From: Augochlora pura | Taxonomy: Eukaryota > Arthropoda > Insecta > Hymenoptera > Halictidae | Direction of reading: 5' to 3' | Length of the DNA: 64,000 bases | Assembly (NCBI RefSeq): GCF_028453695.1 | Contig: NC_135777.1 | Coordinates: 2,666,001-2,730,000 of the forward strand | In this document: piece after piece, positions 10,971 through 22,727 of the stretch | Layout: the number at the start of each line of letters is the position of its first letter | Numbering within the stretch: position 1 is the stretch's first letter | Position numbers and translations under genes: made by a program | Notes under the pieces: generated by a model | Told to the model about the DNA's origin: nothing | What the model saw: only the letters and a program-made list of their open reading frames with translations | The model's database searches: none

Positions 10971-12060
10971 CCAGTTCACTTATCCTTTTATCCCCGTCGT
11001 AAACGCACAAAATCCGAGGTAACAACCACCGTAAACAATATCTCCGCGAGCCGCCGTTCAAATTAGAGCAACCGTCAAAGATGCGGTCGCAGCGTTTCCT
11101 CAAAATCCGCCGATAAAAATCTGCCAGCTGTCCACGAACGTTCTATCCGCGATCACCAATTAAATTGGCCTTCCCGTTGATTAAACTAGCCGGGTCTCTT
11201 GAAAACTGTTGTTAGGAAATCGAACGTGCTCTGCGGGGAACGGGAGGGGCTGGAACGGATGGGCGATGGAAACGCGCACCTGATACAGGGAGAGAAGGAG
11301 AGTCAGCTATCTGGGATCGGTGGTCCGATTCCCGAGTAACCGGAACCGAAAGAATATTTACGGGGGGGCGATGTGGGGCACGAGGGGAGGGGGGGGGGAG
11401 TGAAGTTCTCCCGTGTTCGGAGCATAGAGGGAGCCGGGACCTTTGCCGTGCAGGAAATTCAATGAGCCTCGAACAAACATTTCCGGTTCCGTAACGACGC
11501 ATTCGGGAAAGCAGACGGCGCATGCAAAGTCGAGCATTCGGTAAAACATTCGGGGTGGCTCGAGCTTCTGGAGAGAGAGAGAGAGTGGGGGGGGGGGGGC
11601 GGCCGGGGGGGGGACGGGGGGTGGACGCCGGCTTTGTGCGCGGCACAAAGGGAATCCCGGGGCCCGGCGTTGCGAGATTACGTGAAACGACACGTGTCTG
11701 TCTCGCTCGCCGCGATCGTAAATGCCCGGCGTTCAACTCTTTCTCGCGAGATATTCCGTCCAGGCTGTTCACTTTCCCATTTTCGCGCGCGACGCGCCGC
11801 ACACCGGAGCGGAACGAATCGAGCATTTTTCTTCCGCACCGATATACGCGTCTCTCTCTCTCTCTCTCTCTCTGCCTCTTCTCGCGCCTCTTTCGGTTTG
11901 CCGTTCGCTCCGCGCAGTCATCTTCTTCTTCTTCTTCGTTTCCTTCTCATCCTCTTCGGCCCTCGAGCCAGCGAAAACACCGCGGGAATATTGTTTTGAC
12001 TCTGACGAGACCCGAGTGTCGTCGTCGATCTTGACGGCTGATCTAGGCGCCGCGTGTTCA
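10971..12060. other. Non-coding GC-rich block with G-runs and (TC)n
   Basis: Contains a G-rich segment at 11383-11400, a (GA)n plus G-run segment at 11571-11626 (several runs of eight or more G), a (TC)n run at 11851-11876 and a TTC-repeat near 11922-11940. The 204-codon minus-strand frame (11212-11826) is proline/arginine-rich translation of these tracts and I do not accept it as a gene. Confidence 0.5.
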
Positions 12061-12067
12061 GGTTATA

Positions 12068-12130
12068 CGGGGTGTATCGAAATTATTGTAACTCCGCGAA
12101 TTGAGGGATTCCCGAGGTTGTTTGGAGTAA
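12068..12130 (+). repeat. Dispersed repeat family C, copy 1
   Basis: By eye 51 of 63 positions match the reverse complement of 57759-57821. Both begin CRGGGTGTATC, share AATTATTGTAACTC and end TTTGGAGTAA. Start motifs of the type CAGGGTGT recur in insect interspersed repeats. I infer a fragment of a DNA-transposon-derived family; the superfamily is not determined. Confidence 0.75.
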
Positions 12131-13420
12131 TTGTTTCTTTTGCGAAAGTGCGATACGCGACTTTGTTTACGAGTTATTAAGAAAAAACAGAAGCCGATGA
12201 GAGACGATCGAACTTTCAACGCGCTGCTGCGTGGTCGAATCAGAGAGCTGCAATCGCTTCGCTCCACATAACGATAACGGATAGTATTTAAAAATTTAGC
12301 TGCGTCGATATATTTAGAAGATAAATTTTATTATGCGTTTTTATCATTTTCTTACTAAATTAAAGGTGGAAGTCCAAACAGCAAGAAAATAATATAGATC
12401 GGGTGCTTTAATTCTGCCTTTCCGGAGATAATACAATAAAATATATCTAAAATGCGCGTCTTGTCCTTTCATCTTCAAACAGAGATAAAATCGAAACTAA
12501 ATAACTAATCGATACAATTTTCTTACTAAATTGAAGATGAAAATCCACACAGTAAGAAGACGATACAACTAAATTACTTTGAACACGTTGATAAAACAAA
12601 AAACATGTGCTAAAACCATCTATTAACAAAATCCGCAATCACTTAATCGCCAACCCAATACAAACATTAAAAATATACAAATATAATACTACAAGCAATG
12701 CTAGCATTACCCTAATTACCTGCTAATATCTCTTCGAACGAAGGCATTGAAAGTTAACGAAGACCTTTTAGCTACCCACCACGCGCCGCGATCGCGAGAT
12801 AATTAGGCGTTAACAACCTAGCTCGGGTCCCGATAATTGTCCTTAATCGGTAGACAATCGCGCCAGCAAAACTGCTACCGTATAATTGAGAAGTCGGCGG
12901 ATAACCGGCAAAATTTGCTCTCGCAATTGTTCACGGTCCGGTTGCCAGACATGTTTAACCTAAGAGAAACTCTAATTAAATTCGCCCGATCCTCGCGCAA
13001 CTAGAAAAGTTCTCCTGAAAAAACAACTATTAGCCGAAAGTGTTCCTCGCAGTTTTCCAGGAGGATGGGTCGTAAGAGGCGAGTTAGAGCGGCGTTTCGC
13101 GATGAGAGCTCGCGCGCGCGCGCGGTCTCGGGATCTCGGCTGGTCAAGCGCGAGGCCGGCCCAGGTCGCGTTTACGTAAAGTTCGCGGCGTGCTTGATCT
13201 CCGCGACGGCTACAAAACTCCGTCGAGTCGATACGAATTTCTATTAACATCGTGCGGGCCCGCGCGGCTCGCGATTCGACCAACTTTCCTCCACTTTGCC
13301 GGAATTGATAACTCGGTTAGAGTCCATCTTCTCGGCTCGACACCGGCGCTCCGGCACCGCCCCAGTTCGAACTTCATATTGGTGTCTCTCATAAGTTTTT
13401 TTCAACGCCACGATATATAC
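12131..13420. other. Non-coding stretch with a 170-bp-spaced duplication
   Basis: 12346-12400 and 12515-12570 are diverged direct copies (TTTTCTTACTAAATT, then TCCA-ACAG-AAGAA in both). The remainder is AT-rich to 12780, then mixed, with a CG-rich run near 13110-13125. No coding signal. Confidence 0.5.
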
Positions 13421-13860
13421 AGAGTGTCCCAAATTTGAATGTTCAAACTTTGTCAGTGCATTCTGTGGCGCAAATTGAGAAAATAATGTTACGTAAACAT
13501 AGCTCATATAGAGCTTTATTGAGAAGTTGTAACAAAAATCCGAAGGAACGGATGAACATTCGTACCTAACAGTTTATTGTTATAAATCTCCATCACGAGT
13601 CTGACTCGTTAAAATACGGCAAGAGATTAAATAAGAAATATCGTCTATTGATCTCGTATCAAGAAGAGAGAAAGAAACTTATATGCGATATATATAATGT
13701 CACATAATAAGACTATATTTCATGTATAAATAAAACTATTTTCAGATGTTTTATAAGGCATTCATTTCCTCACACCACTGCATCAACAATGATAATAATA
13801 AAAAAATTATAAGTATTGTCATTTGTTTAAATTATATATATTTTCATCAATCTGAGCGCG

Positions 13861-13941
13861 CCGGTCACCGGTGGCCCCCATGGCGTCACTGCCAAGTTCA
13901 GTGCCGGTCACCGGTGACCCCCGTGGCATTCAATGTGTTAA
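13861..13941. mobile_element. piggyBac-type right end with subterminal palindrome
   Basis: The sequence ends GGCATTCAATGTG followed by TTAA (13938-13941), so read inward it starts TTAACACATTG. The perfect palindrome GGTCACCGGTGACC (13906-13919) stops 18 bp from the TTAA. A second, imperfect copy of the same motif (CCGGTCACCGGTGG) lies 43 bp to the left at 13861. The other end was not found, so the element may be truncated or its left end eroded. Confidence 0.6.
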
Positions 13942-14646
13942 TATTATCGATTTCGGGAATCAACGAAGAACACTTCGTTGCAAGCAGGCCTCGTCAACGC
14001 GTTGTCGTCGCGGCAACGTCCCGAGCGCAACCGCTCGCCAAGTTCATCTCTGTCCGAACGAGAGAGAATGGCCGAGCGGAAATCTGCAATCCCGCCTCGC
14101 GGAGGATCACCGAGTCCTCTGTGCGAGCTTATTGGGGGCGATTCGGTCCAAGAAAGCGCGATCGCTCGCTGCAGAGCCGCCGGAACTGCTTCGTATTCAG
14201 CTCGGAGCCGCGGGACCTCTTCGTGGAATTTCGAAGCGGAAACCGGCCGGCCAGACTGTTTGCTCTCTCGTTTTTTCGAGCTATGTCCACGCCAGCCGGC
14301 GGTACAAATAAAATAAACAGTCGGTATCGGGCGGCGATGGCTACAACGAAATTGCCGCTCTCCTCGGCGATGGTGCGAGCGAAACGAACGGAACCGGGGG
14401 GAAAAAAGAAGCCGCGCCAAGAACCACCGGGAATCAACGGTTATAGTACACCCGCCGCAGATGTGGCGCGAGCAGACTCCCGGTGTCCTTTCCGGCTGAT
14501 AAACCAACGCCAATTAACGTCCGCGGCGATTACCTGCTCCGATGTACGACCGCGTTTTTAACTCTTTCGATACGATGATCTCCTGTCATCGGCTTTCCAT
14601 CTTTATTGAATTATCTGCGAGCTAACCTAATACGTTTACTATGGAA
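13942..14646. other. Non-coding GC-rich block
   Basis: Several overlapping frames (up to 271 codons starting in repeat sequence at 13746) cover this block in both orientations, which is the signature of GC-rich non-coding DNA. No domain is seen. Confidence 0.45.
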
Positions 14647-14648
14647 TA

Positions 14649-15038
14649 CGGTTACTCGATTTAATATTCGGACACTATGGTACTTCACATTATTGTTCCA
14701 TATATTTATTTGTAATAGTTCCACCGAATTTTCTTAATCTTGTGTAATAGGTAGTTGAACTCGTTTCAAGATCCTCTATCATGATACGGAAGCGAAAACA
14801 GACCGATCCGTTTAAAAAAATCAAGGTGACCTTCAAATGTCCGAAGTACCTCCACCTGCAAAAAAAACTATTATCGCCACCGGATGGCCCCCTTCGAACT
14901 GTGCAATTTTGTTTCAGCAAATATTTCTGTGAAACATAGTTTCGATGATATTTGAGGTGGCAGTAGTTATTGTCCCACCCTGTATAGAGAAATAATAACG
15001 CAAGAACAATGGTGTCCGAATATAAAATCGAGTAACTG
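14649..15038. mobile_element. Tc1/mariner-type MITE, 390 bp
   Basis: Terminal inverted repeats of about 32 bp: the left begins CGGTTACTCGATTTAATATT and the right, reverse-complemented, begins CAGTTACTCGATTTTATATT; both then continue with CGGACAC. Each end is flanked by the dinucleotide TA (14647-14648 and 15039-15040). A TA target duplication with CAGT-like ends is the signature of the Tc1/mariner superfamily. No transposase frame remains; a 76-codon minus-strand frame inside has no DDE motif I can recognise. The interior carries CACCCTGTATA near the right, a motif also seen in other repeats here. Confidence 0.8.
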
Positions 15039-15040
15039 TA

Positions 15041-15420
15041 TATGCTTCTGCTCTTAGCTATCGTTCGTTTTTACAAATCATTTTCCTGGCGACGGTCCTA
15101 AAAACCGATCGAGCATTTCGCAGGCGTGATCACGATTGATGTCGAGTGCCGGCCTCCGCTCGAAGACAGTCGCGCACTCTCGGGCAACAAACGTTTTCGG
15201 GAAGTTCGATCGATCCTCTCGCAAGTTTTCGCGATTAATTAATTACAGTCGCAATCAATTCGGATACGGTGGATCGACGCGCAGGTTTCCCCGAACTTCC
15301 GTCGAGATATGAAGGGGTTCCTAACGATTGTTCGGGAATTAAAATTACCGGCTGCCTTCGAGGAGATAGATAAGGAGTTCGACTTCGAGGAAGGGGTTGA
15401 GGGACAAGTGTACGACAGAA
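15041..15420. other. Non-coding stretch
   Basis: Moderately GC-rich; nothing recognisable. Confidence 0.4.
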
Positions 15421-15587
15421 CTTGTCGAGAGAGGGCTGGAGAAAGAGAGAGGAAGAGACACAAGGAGGAAAATGGATAGAGAGAGAGAGAGACAGAGAAA
15501 AGAAGATAGAGAAAGAAAGAAAGACAGAGAAAGAGAAAGACAGGAAGAGGAAGAGAGAAAAAGATAGAAGGAAGAAGAAAGAGAACG

Positions 15588-15626
<39 letters not shown>
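15421..15626 (+). repeat. Purine tract (GA/GAAA)n
   Basis: About 200 bp of nearly uninterrupted purine, ending in a pure (GA)n run at 15588-15625. The 172-codon minus-strand frame is its Ser/Leu/Phe-rich translation. Confidence 0.9.
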
Positions 15627-15627
<1 letters not shown>

Positions 15628-16625
15628 CTGGTTACCGGGAATCGCCTCCGAATAAAGAACGATGCTCGGTAAATTAAAAGTGTTCCAAGAACAGCGGAAT
15701 CGCAGCAAAATCTTTAAAACAGTGTGCATTGCATTTAGCCTCAGTCCTAGCAATTTATTAACGTGATGAAATCAACCCATTAACTGCGAGATTTCTTTTT
15801 ATCTTCAACAGAAATAGATATTTAATGCATAAAAGTTTGTGCACGAATATTGAAATTATATTTCATTTTTAAAATATTAATATATATTTTAAATAATAAT
15901 TATGGCAGGTTGCACGACTAAGATAAAAAGTATCTTTATTTTATAAACTACTTTATATATTCCAAATTATATATTTATATATAGTATTTAAGTATAAGAC
16001 GAAAACAAAACCAAAAGTATCAAGCTTTAAATTTTAATAATTTTACGGTGTTCAATTTACAGATGATTTCCGAATTTGTTCACTTATTAAAAAGATACGA
16101 AACACCGAAAAATGCGCACCTCGTTAGTTATAAATAATATAGATTGATACGTATAAAATGATATTAGAGACTGTCGAGCGAGACTGTTATATTCCTCGCG
16201 ACAAGTAGTGGACGTAAAATTCCAAAATCCCTAAATGGAGATCGCCGCAGTTAATGGGTTAAGAGAAACGACGACGCCGTAGACTCTAACGGCAGGAAAC
16301 GATTATGGTAACGAAACCAATGTCTAATAAACTCGCAGCAATCTCTGCGAATAAATTAGCCGCAAGAATTTTACGAGAGTGATACGGCTTAGGCCAAACG
16401 ACCGGTTCCTTATTTTAATGTTATTAGAACAGTCGAGACATTTTCATTTGAAGTGACTGCATGATATGTTCGAATAATGTATCAATAACAATATAGTGGA
16501 ATAATATTCCGAAAACAATATATTAGTGTAATATACCAATAATAGTACGTTGGAGTAATACACTAATAATAATATATTAAAACAATATATCAATAATAAT
16601 ACTCTTTTTGTATTAAAACAACATA
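15627..16625. other. Non-coding, mostly AT-rich
   Basis: No gene seen. At 16470-16620 a degenerate AATAATATATTA-type repeat with a period near 30 bp leads up to the next TTAA element. Confidence 0.45.
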
Positions 16626-16872
16626 TTAACCCTTTGCACTCGAAGCCATTTTAACTGTAATTCTAAAGTAACATTTCTCACATGTGACATTTCCATTTTA
16701 TAAGATAAAGAGGTTATGTTCACTTGAAATTGAATTTTCTAAGTCGTACAGAAACAGTTACACTTTTAATAATTTTTCAAATGTAAGTTTTTTCAATGGA
16801 AATATTATTTTGGAACGTGACGTAACAATTCCGGTGGTGCCTCGGAGTCGCCACTCGAGTGCAAAGGGTTAA
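16626..16872. mobile_element. piggyBac-type MITE, family B, well-kept ends
   Basis: 247 bp between TTAA (16626-16629) and TTAA (16869-16872). The terminal inverted repeat CCCTTTGCACTCGA is perfect for 14 bp at both ends. Internal ACAGTTACACTTTTAATAA matches the copies at 10410, 31142 and 41784. The segment just inside the right end (GGTGCCTCGGAGTCGCC) lies where the subterminal palindrome sits in related elements. Probably non-autonomous; no reading frame of note. Confidence 0.9.
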
Positions 16873-18260
16873 TAATAGCATACTAAAACATCTGCTAGAA
16901 CAAACACAGCACGATCTGCAAATAAATTACACTTCCATCTCTGTTCAGGCAATGCACGTCAATTTTACCGTTCGGTAGCTGCAACGTTAAATGCACTACG
17001 GACACCGTAGCTCGATAATAAACTATCGACAGCATCGATAGTGCGGCAGAGTTCGACAATGTTGCTGCAGAAGCGACACAGAGCTTATCTAAGGGCTCGC
17101 GTAACGCTGGCAAGCAAAGAGAGCTTTTGTTAAGAATTCGTGGTTCGAGGGCTGCGGACGCGCTTGTCAAGACGAAAATTCTACCGGACAGTGTGTACCG
17201 GGTACCTGAATCAGGACTTCTTTGTGCGGGGAATCCCGTGGAGCGTTGGCAGCCAGGGAAAATCCGACAGCACGGTCAAAGGAGCGTCGTCGCGCGCTTA
17301 TCTGTCCACGTTTCACACTATATGTATTCATAGCCCAAACAAGAGGATTCGGTTCATTCAATTAACGCTAAGTTTATGAAACGCGTCGACTTACAATTTC
17401 ACATAGAAAAATTTGAAAATCGGTCAGATTTATCTCTTGCCACGCTTACTTGCAGTCGTCCATTTAGCGAGACGAGTATTTGTCAGAATTGATGTTTTTC
17501 TACCACTTTCACAATTTCGAAATTTTCTATGCGGTATACCTATCTCTACGAATAAAGATATTCAAAGATATCAAATTGACGGAATGGTAAGGGGGTACAG
17601 AAATTCTGTTTTTTTTTTCAATTCTCCGCTAGCTGTTACAGGATTACTTTTCTGTTCTTTATTTACAAAATCACGCGCTGAAAACCGACAGGCATTGAGA
17701 AAATCAATGATACTATATTTTAGGTACAATCATAGTGTAAGCGGCCTCGTCCATTCCTAAAATTGATGCCACCGGCATCACCCCTTTCCCTCCTTTGTTT
17801 TTCTCCGTCGAGCTCCAGGCGTCTTCGAAAACGGCGCCGCGCTCTTCCTTTTTTTCATCGTCGACAAACTCTATCAGCCGCGGCTGATGAGAACTAGCTT
17901 GCTCCGCGCCGGCAGCCGAGAGGAAACAGTGACGCTAGGCAATGGTGCAATCGATATCCAGACTCGCGCGGATCACGGATTCCCGAAGAGAGCTTCCGCT
18001 TCGGTATTCGGCCGGTTCCGTGCTAGTTAAACGAGAGAAGGATCCCAATTTAACGTCTCCGATCCGTGGCCTGGTCTGCTGCGGCGCCGCGGTCCACAGC
18101 TCGTATGGATTACATCTCGCGTTTTCTGCGTTTCGAGTCGATCGGATTTCGAGGGCCCGGAATTGCCGGCATCGACGCGATTTTAACGGAGAGAGTTATT
18201 TTTCGAACGCGTCGCCGGAATCGCGCGATTTCTGTGACGCGCGGTTTGTCCGGGACGGAA
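16873..18260. other. Non-coding stretch
   Basis: Mixed composition, with a GC-rich part at about 17740-18260. Open frames of up to 115 codons lack recognised domains. Confidence 0.4.
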
Positions 18261-18884
18261 TTAACGCTAGAACTACCGACGATTGAGGTATACTTACTTC
18301 TACCGAAGGAGTCAAAATGACTTGTCTCTTAAATTACCAAGACATTTCAGAAAAGACAGCAATTTTTAGTTTTTATATATTTTTTATTTTTATGGACAAA
18401 AATTGAATATAAGCTGAATAATAATAGTAATAGAATAGCAAAAATTTATAGAATACTTATGCATAAATTGATCGACTGAAAGTAATCTGAGGAAGCTTGC
18501 CTGCGATAAATACTGCAAGTAATGACCAAGTCAAACAGTGTAAGTCGTAGGAAAAACAGTTTTTGGTTGTTGACATATCTTTGAGTTTGAAATATTTTTT
18601 TTTACGACTAAAGGTCGTGTCACAATAATTTCCACGAAAACCTATGCTCCGTGACGGGGGTGGGGGTTAAAATGACTCATCTCGGTATATGTAGGTATAC
18701 TGCATACAAATTTACAACAAAATGATAAAAAAAGAAACATAACAGTTTTACAGAATTAATTATTTGTATATCTTAGAGAAGGTCGTGCAAAATTTTCTGA
18801 AACAAAATGCAACTGAAATGAGTTGTAATTTAAAAAAATGTCAAACAAGTTATTTTGACCCCCCCTTGGTAGTTTTAGTGTTAA
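18261..18884. mobile_element. piggyBac-type element, family D (CRCTARAACTACC ends)
   Basis: 624 bp between TTAA (18261-18264) and TTAA (18881-18884). The left end reads CGCTAGAACTACCGAC; the right, reversed, reads CACTAAAACTACCAAGG, with two mismatches in 13. Inside the left end, 45 bp from the TTAA, is the palindrome AGTCA-AAA-TGACT (18310-18322). Inside the right end, about 20 bp from its TTAA, is the degraded partner GGTCA-AAA-TAACT. The unequal spacing resembles the two ends of T. ni piggyBac. The 35.8-kb transposase remnant has the same kind of end. No transposase frame is left here. Confidence 0.85.
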
Positions 18885-19042
18885 CACATTCGCATCGGGA
18901 AACGAGAGTCCCCGTTGTAAAAAGAAAAACCTCATTGTCGAGAAACGCGAATTCTCGTCCATCGTTGAAATATCCTTACGTTGCTATGATGCCCCGATTT
19001 ATATGAAAATTTAAGGAAAAATAACCCGACGCGAATGTGTAA
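18881..19042. mobile_element. piggyBac-type MITE, 162 bp, sharing a TTAA with its neighbour
   Basis: The left end is TTAA then CACATTCGCATCGGG; the right end, reversed, is CACATTCGCGTCGGG, one mismatch in 15. The right target site has decayed from TTAA to a TAA-containing form at 19039-19042. It abuts the 624-bp element with one shared TTAA, so one inserted into the target-site copy of the other. Confidence 0.8.
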
Positions 19043-20106
19043 CAAGCCATTGTTGTTTCGGCTGTCGGTGATTTTAGTGCCGCCCGGTTTAGAACGAGAC
19101 CCGTCCATTAAATTTGTTATAATGCGAACTAAAGTTCGGTAAATCGATAGGTTCGTTCGGTAAATGAATGTTTTCAATATTGAATGAATTAATTCAATAT
19201 TTATAGTTTCAATATATTGAAATCACGGGTGAGCAATCGTATCGCTGAATTCGTAAATGATTATTAGATTCAACGTATTCGTTTAATGGTGTTTCGCATG
19301 AATTTTGAATCGACAAATAAATGATGCGAAGTTGTTGGCCCTTTAATAGTGGTAATAGCAAGCCGGTCAAAGTGATTGGTTCTCTTTTTGTTGATAGTTA
19401 ATATGAAAATATTTGTGGGGGTAATTTTTATAGTCGGTCGCGAGAGTATTCGGAATAGTGTAAATTTGACTTCAACGCTCTATACATTTAAGTGAATATA
19501 GATTGAACGGAAAAAGTCCTTTACGATATATTGAAGTAGAACATTTAATTCATTGTTACCTTAATTTAATATAGTATATAATATAATTAATTATTGATAG
19601 GAAAATTAACATAATATTAGAATACTATAATAATAACTTACGTTTAAAAAATCCGGTCTTGACATTATTATAAAACAATATACAGTAGTCCAGTTCAAAC
19701 TACAATACTGCTGCTGTTAGCTCTCTCTCTCTCTCTCTCTCTCGATCTATAACAACATAAATCATATAATTAAATAATACGCTAATATCAGTACTATATT
19801 ATTGTAAGATACTACAGTAATAACGTAATTTAAACAAATCCAATCTAGACATCGTTACAAAGCAATACACAGTGCTCCAACTCAGACTTCGGCACTTCCA
19901 CCGTTAACCCTATGAAAGCCGTACACAAGGATCCCCGAAACTGTCCGCAGTTCAAGGTCCCATGAAGCTGTCCGCGCTTCGGAGTCGCGGATTTATGGAC
20001 CAATCGAAGCAAGTAGGAATGTTCACCGCATTCCGCCCTCGAGTTCAATCGTGGCCCAATTAACGAAGCCAATATCGGAGGCCGGTGGACAGGGTACAAA
20101 GGGCCG

Positions 20107-20150
<44 letters not shown>

Positions 20151-21036
20151 AAGAAAGCGCGGATGCCGCCGAGCCCTAATTAACACGAGAGCGCGCGTTG
20201 TCCGCCGGAAAACTTGGCGACTTCATCGGAAAGCGGGCGTCGGGACGCGATAATCTTGGCGCGGGGTCGTCGTGGCTCGATTCCGCGGGACCGGAGAGAT
20301 TTCGCGGCGCGCCGTGGTTCCCCGTGCTCGCAAATTAAGCCGGGAATTAACAACGGCGAATTAAACGAGCAAACTAACGAACAAGCCTCGGCGTCGCGAC
20401 GTTCGAGGCGCGCTGCTTCTTCGCTCGTCCGGCGGAGACAAATGGCTCGTTTTGACGTCGTCTTTGTGGCCCGACGGAAACGCGAAACCTCCGACGGTTC
20501 GACCGAACGGGAGACGACACCGTGTTAATTTGATTTTCGAGTTAATTAACGCTCGCCCCGCCGGCTCAGCGCGACGCGACACGAACGCGCGGCTCCGCGT
20601 TCACGGAGCCGGTCGAAAAGGGGGAATTGGTCTTCCAGTTTTTTTTCTTTTTTTTTTTATCAGAGGTAACCGTTTGAAGGCGGCTTTCTAATTGCTCGCA
20701 ATTTCGATGGGAGTATTGACTGTGCTCAGGCGAGAGAGCGTGAGCGCGGTTCGCTAATTGCGTCGGATGGGAGCTGCCTACAATGGCGACAGACGCGAGG
20801 CACTCGAGCTAGAGCATCACTTTGGCGCTTTAGTGGGATTTAGAGGCAGCGCTGTAACCCAGACCTCTCTCTCTCTCACCGCGACTGACCTTGACATAAC
20901 CTTGGCCTAAACCCAGGGTCTTCGTTCTCCGATATTGTGCTGTTGGGAATTAGCCGCTGCTCTCGAGCTTAGCTGTTAACAGTTTGCGATCGTGCCGTGT
21001 GTGTGTGGGTAGATACTAGTTTATACGTAGATACTA
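19043..21036. other. Non-coding stretch with (TC)n and (GA)n runs
   Basis: AT-rich until about 19880, then GC-rich to 21000. Simple repeats: (TC)n 19720-19743, (GA)n 20109-20155, (TC)n 20864-20878, T-run 20639-20658. No coding or RNA gene signal. Confidence 0.5.
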
Positions 21037-21412
21037 TTAACACATTGTTGACCGGCAATTTTACGCTGAATCTATCTCGTGTCACCGGCTATTATTTCGT
21101 AATTCAATGTGGAAGTGAAACAATATAATTAGCCTTCAATCAACTTTATTTGTACGTAATGAATTGAAACGAATCACTACAATTTATTTCCAAATCACTC
21201 GGACAATCAGAAAAATTCTTCGAAAAATTCTTCGCCATCACGGTCTGCCATGGTTGCAATTTTTACAGAATTTAAAATTGTTATAAAAACCTGAATATCT
21301 AGAAAAAATAATTTTTTTTATAAGAAATGGGATACTATTCTATATTGAACTGGGTTTCATAAATTGAAATAGCTAATGCAGGACAAACACGAGTTAACTC
21401 GTGACCGGTTAA
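21037..21412. mobile_element. Possible piggyBac-type element, family TTAACACATT
   Basis: The left end TTAACACATTGTTGACCGGC resembles the ends at 18881 and 13941. On the right, GTGACCGG is followed by TTAA at 21409-21412, and the two ends share CCGG-type subterminal sequence, but the terminal bases do not pair well. The left end is convincing and the right boundary is a guess. A short ACGTCAAAT/ACGTTAAAT repeat follows immediately (21413-21475). Confidence 0.45.
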
Positions 21413-21475
21413 CGTTAAATGACGTTATCATAATGTCAAATAACGTCAAATTACGTTAAATAATGTCAAAAAATA

Positions 21476-22050
21476 CTAATTAACATTAATTATTAAAAAT
21501 ACTAATAAAATATAAATATTGTCTATATTATTTATATTTATAAATTATTATATTATTAATACTATATAAGTATAAGGCTCCACTTAATTCCATCACAAAG
21601 AAGAACGTCGTCTAAAAGTATCGTCACTGCCACCTGCAACCTAGTCCAATATATTTTATTGTTCATCACTTCTTATTCCACCATTCATTATTTACCATTA
21701 TTATTCACTCCATTACACAATTATCTACCGTTGCAACTATACTATACAAATCTCACTATCCCAAATTCATGCACTGTCAATCGCCAACTCTCTATGCTGA
21801 TAACTTGTCAGCAAATCCTGTCTTTTAATACGCCATCTACACGGTCACGCCATGGGGATCCCGATGGCTATCCATCGGGTGTTCGTAACACTATTTTCGC
21901 AAACGAGCCGCCGCGTATAATTAATTACAGGAAGCGAACTGTGGCGGGGAAACCGTGAGGATGCTCGGTAGTATGTATCAAGGCACGCTCTTCGCGCGAA
22001 TTATCATTTATACATCTCGTTTATACTCCACTCATCTAATTTTCCGGGAA
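21476..22050. other. Non-coding stretch, AT-rich
   Basis: Nothing recognisable. The frames of about 100 codons are incidental. Confidence 0.4.
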
Positions 22051-22054
22051 GCAC

Positions 22055-22108
22055 GGCGGGGGGGGGGGGGGGGGGGGGGGGGGGGGTCACGGGGGGGGAA
22101 AAAAAAAA
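22055..22108 (+). repeat. Long G-run followed by A-run
   Basis: About 30 consecutive G, interrupted by TCAC, then eight more G and ten A. Such runs are prone to length error in assembly and can form G-quadruplex structures. The overlapping poly-Gly and poly-Pro frames are artefacts. Confidence 0.9.
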
Positions 22109-22440
22109 GAAACGACGCGAATATTTTTCGCCGACCGAGGGAAACGTCCGTCCCTCTTCAAAACACTCGTAAATTGAAGTTAGGTTACGTGAAAGCGTGC
22201 ATTCAACCATTGAAAAGCTCCGCGGCGGGCTCCGGCAAATTATGTTATCCTAAAAACATCTGTAACGCCAGGCGCCCGCTACCTCGAGCGTGTGTTCTCC
22301 TCGAATACCTTTTAGACGTTTTAATCGCTAAAACGCATTAAAATCCGCTCGCCCGGGATCAAAGGGGCGCCCGGTAAAGTATTATAAATAGCGCGCGGAC
22401 TTTTCTGTTCCCCGGGTCGGCCGAACTTTGTGACGTCGTT

Positions 22441-22670
22441 TTAATGATAACAAGTTTCTATCGCGACAGCGCAACATTCCCAACGGATTCGCAGCTCCTC
22501 TGACGATCTTAATGATAAACTGGTTCCCGTTGCGGATTACAAACATTTCCGTGGAATTTTGCAGCTTTTACGGCGAACTTAATGGCAACAAGTTTCTATC
22601 GCCGATTCGAACATTTGCATTCAATTCGCAGCTGCTACGACGATAGCCAATTATAAATGTTAGTCCGATT

Positions 22671-22672
<2 letters not shown>
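22441..22672 (+). repeat. 68-bp-period repeat, three clear copies plus a partial
   Basis: Starts at 22441 (TTAATGATAACAAGTTTC), 22509 (TTAATGATAAACTGGTTCC), 22579 (TTAATGGCAACAAGTTTC) and a weak fourth at 22647 (CCAATTATAAATGTTAG), giving steps of 68, 70 and 68. Each unit also carries AACATT about 32 bp in and TTCGCAGCT or TTTGCAGCT near the end, followed by CGACGA-like sequence. Divergence is high while register and motif order are kept. Not coding: the step is not a multiple of three in every unit and frames are not shared. It ends at a (GA)n tract. Confidence 0.75.

Positions 22673-22726
<54 letters not shown>
22673..22726 (+). repeat. (GA)n microsatellite
   Basis: A pure GA dinucleotide run of about 52 bp. 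Confidence 0.95.

Positions 22727-22727
<1 letters not shown>

Noticed and set aside
13746..14561. 271-codon plus-strand frame
   Set aside because: Starts in AT-rich repeat sequence, runs through a transposon end at 13861-13941 and then a GC-rich block with opposing frames.
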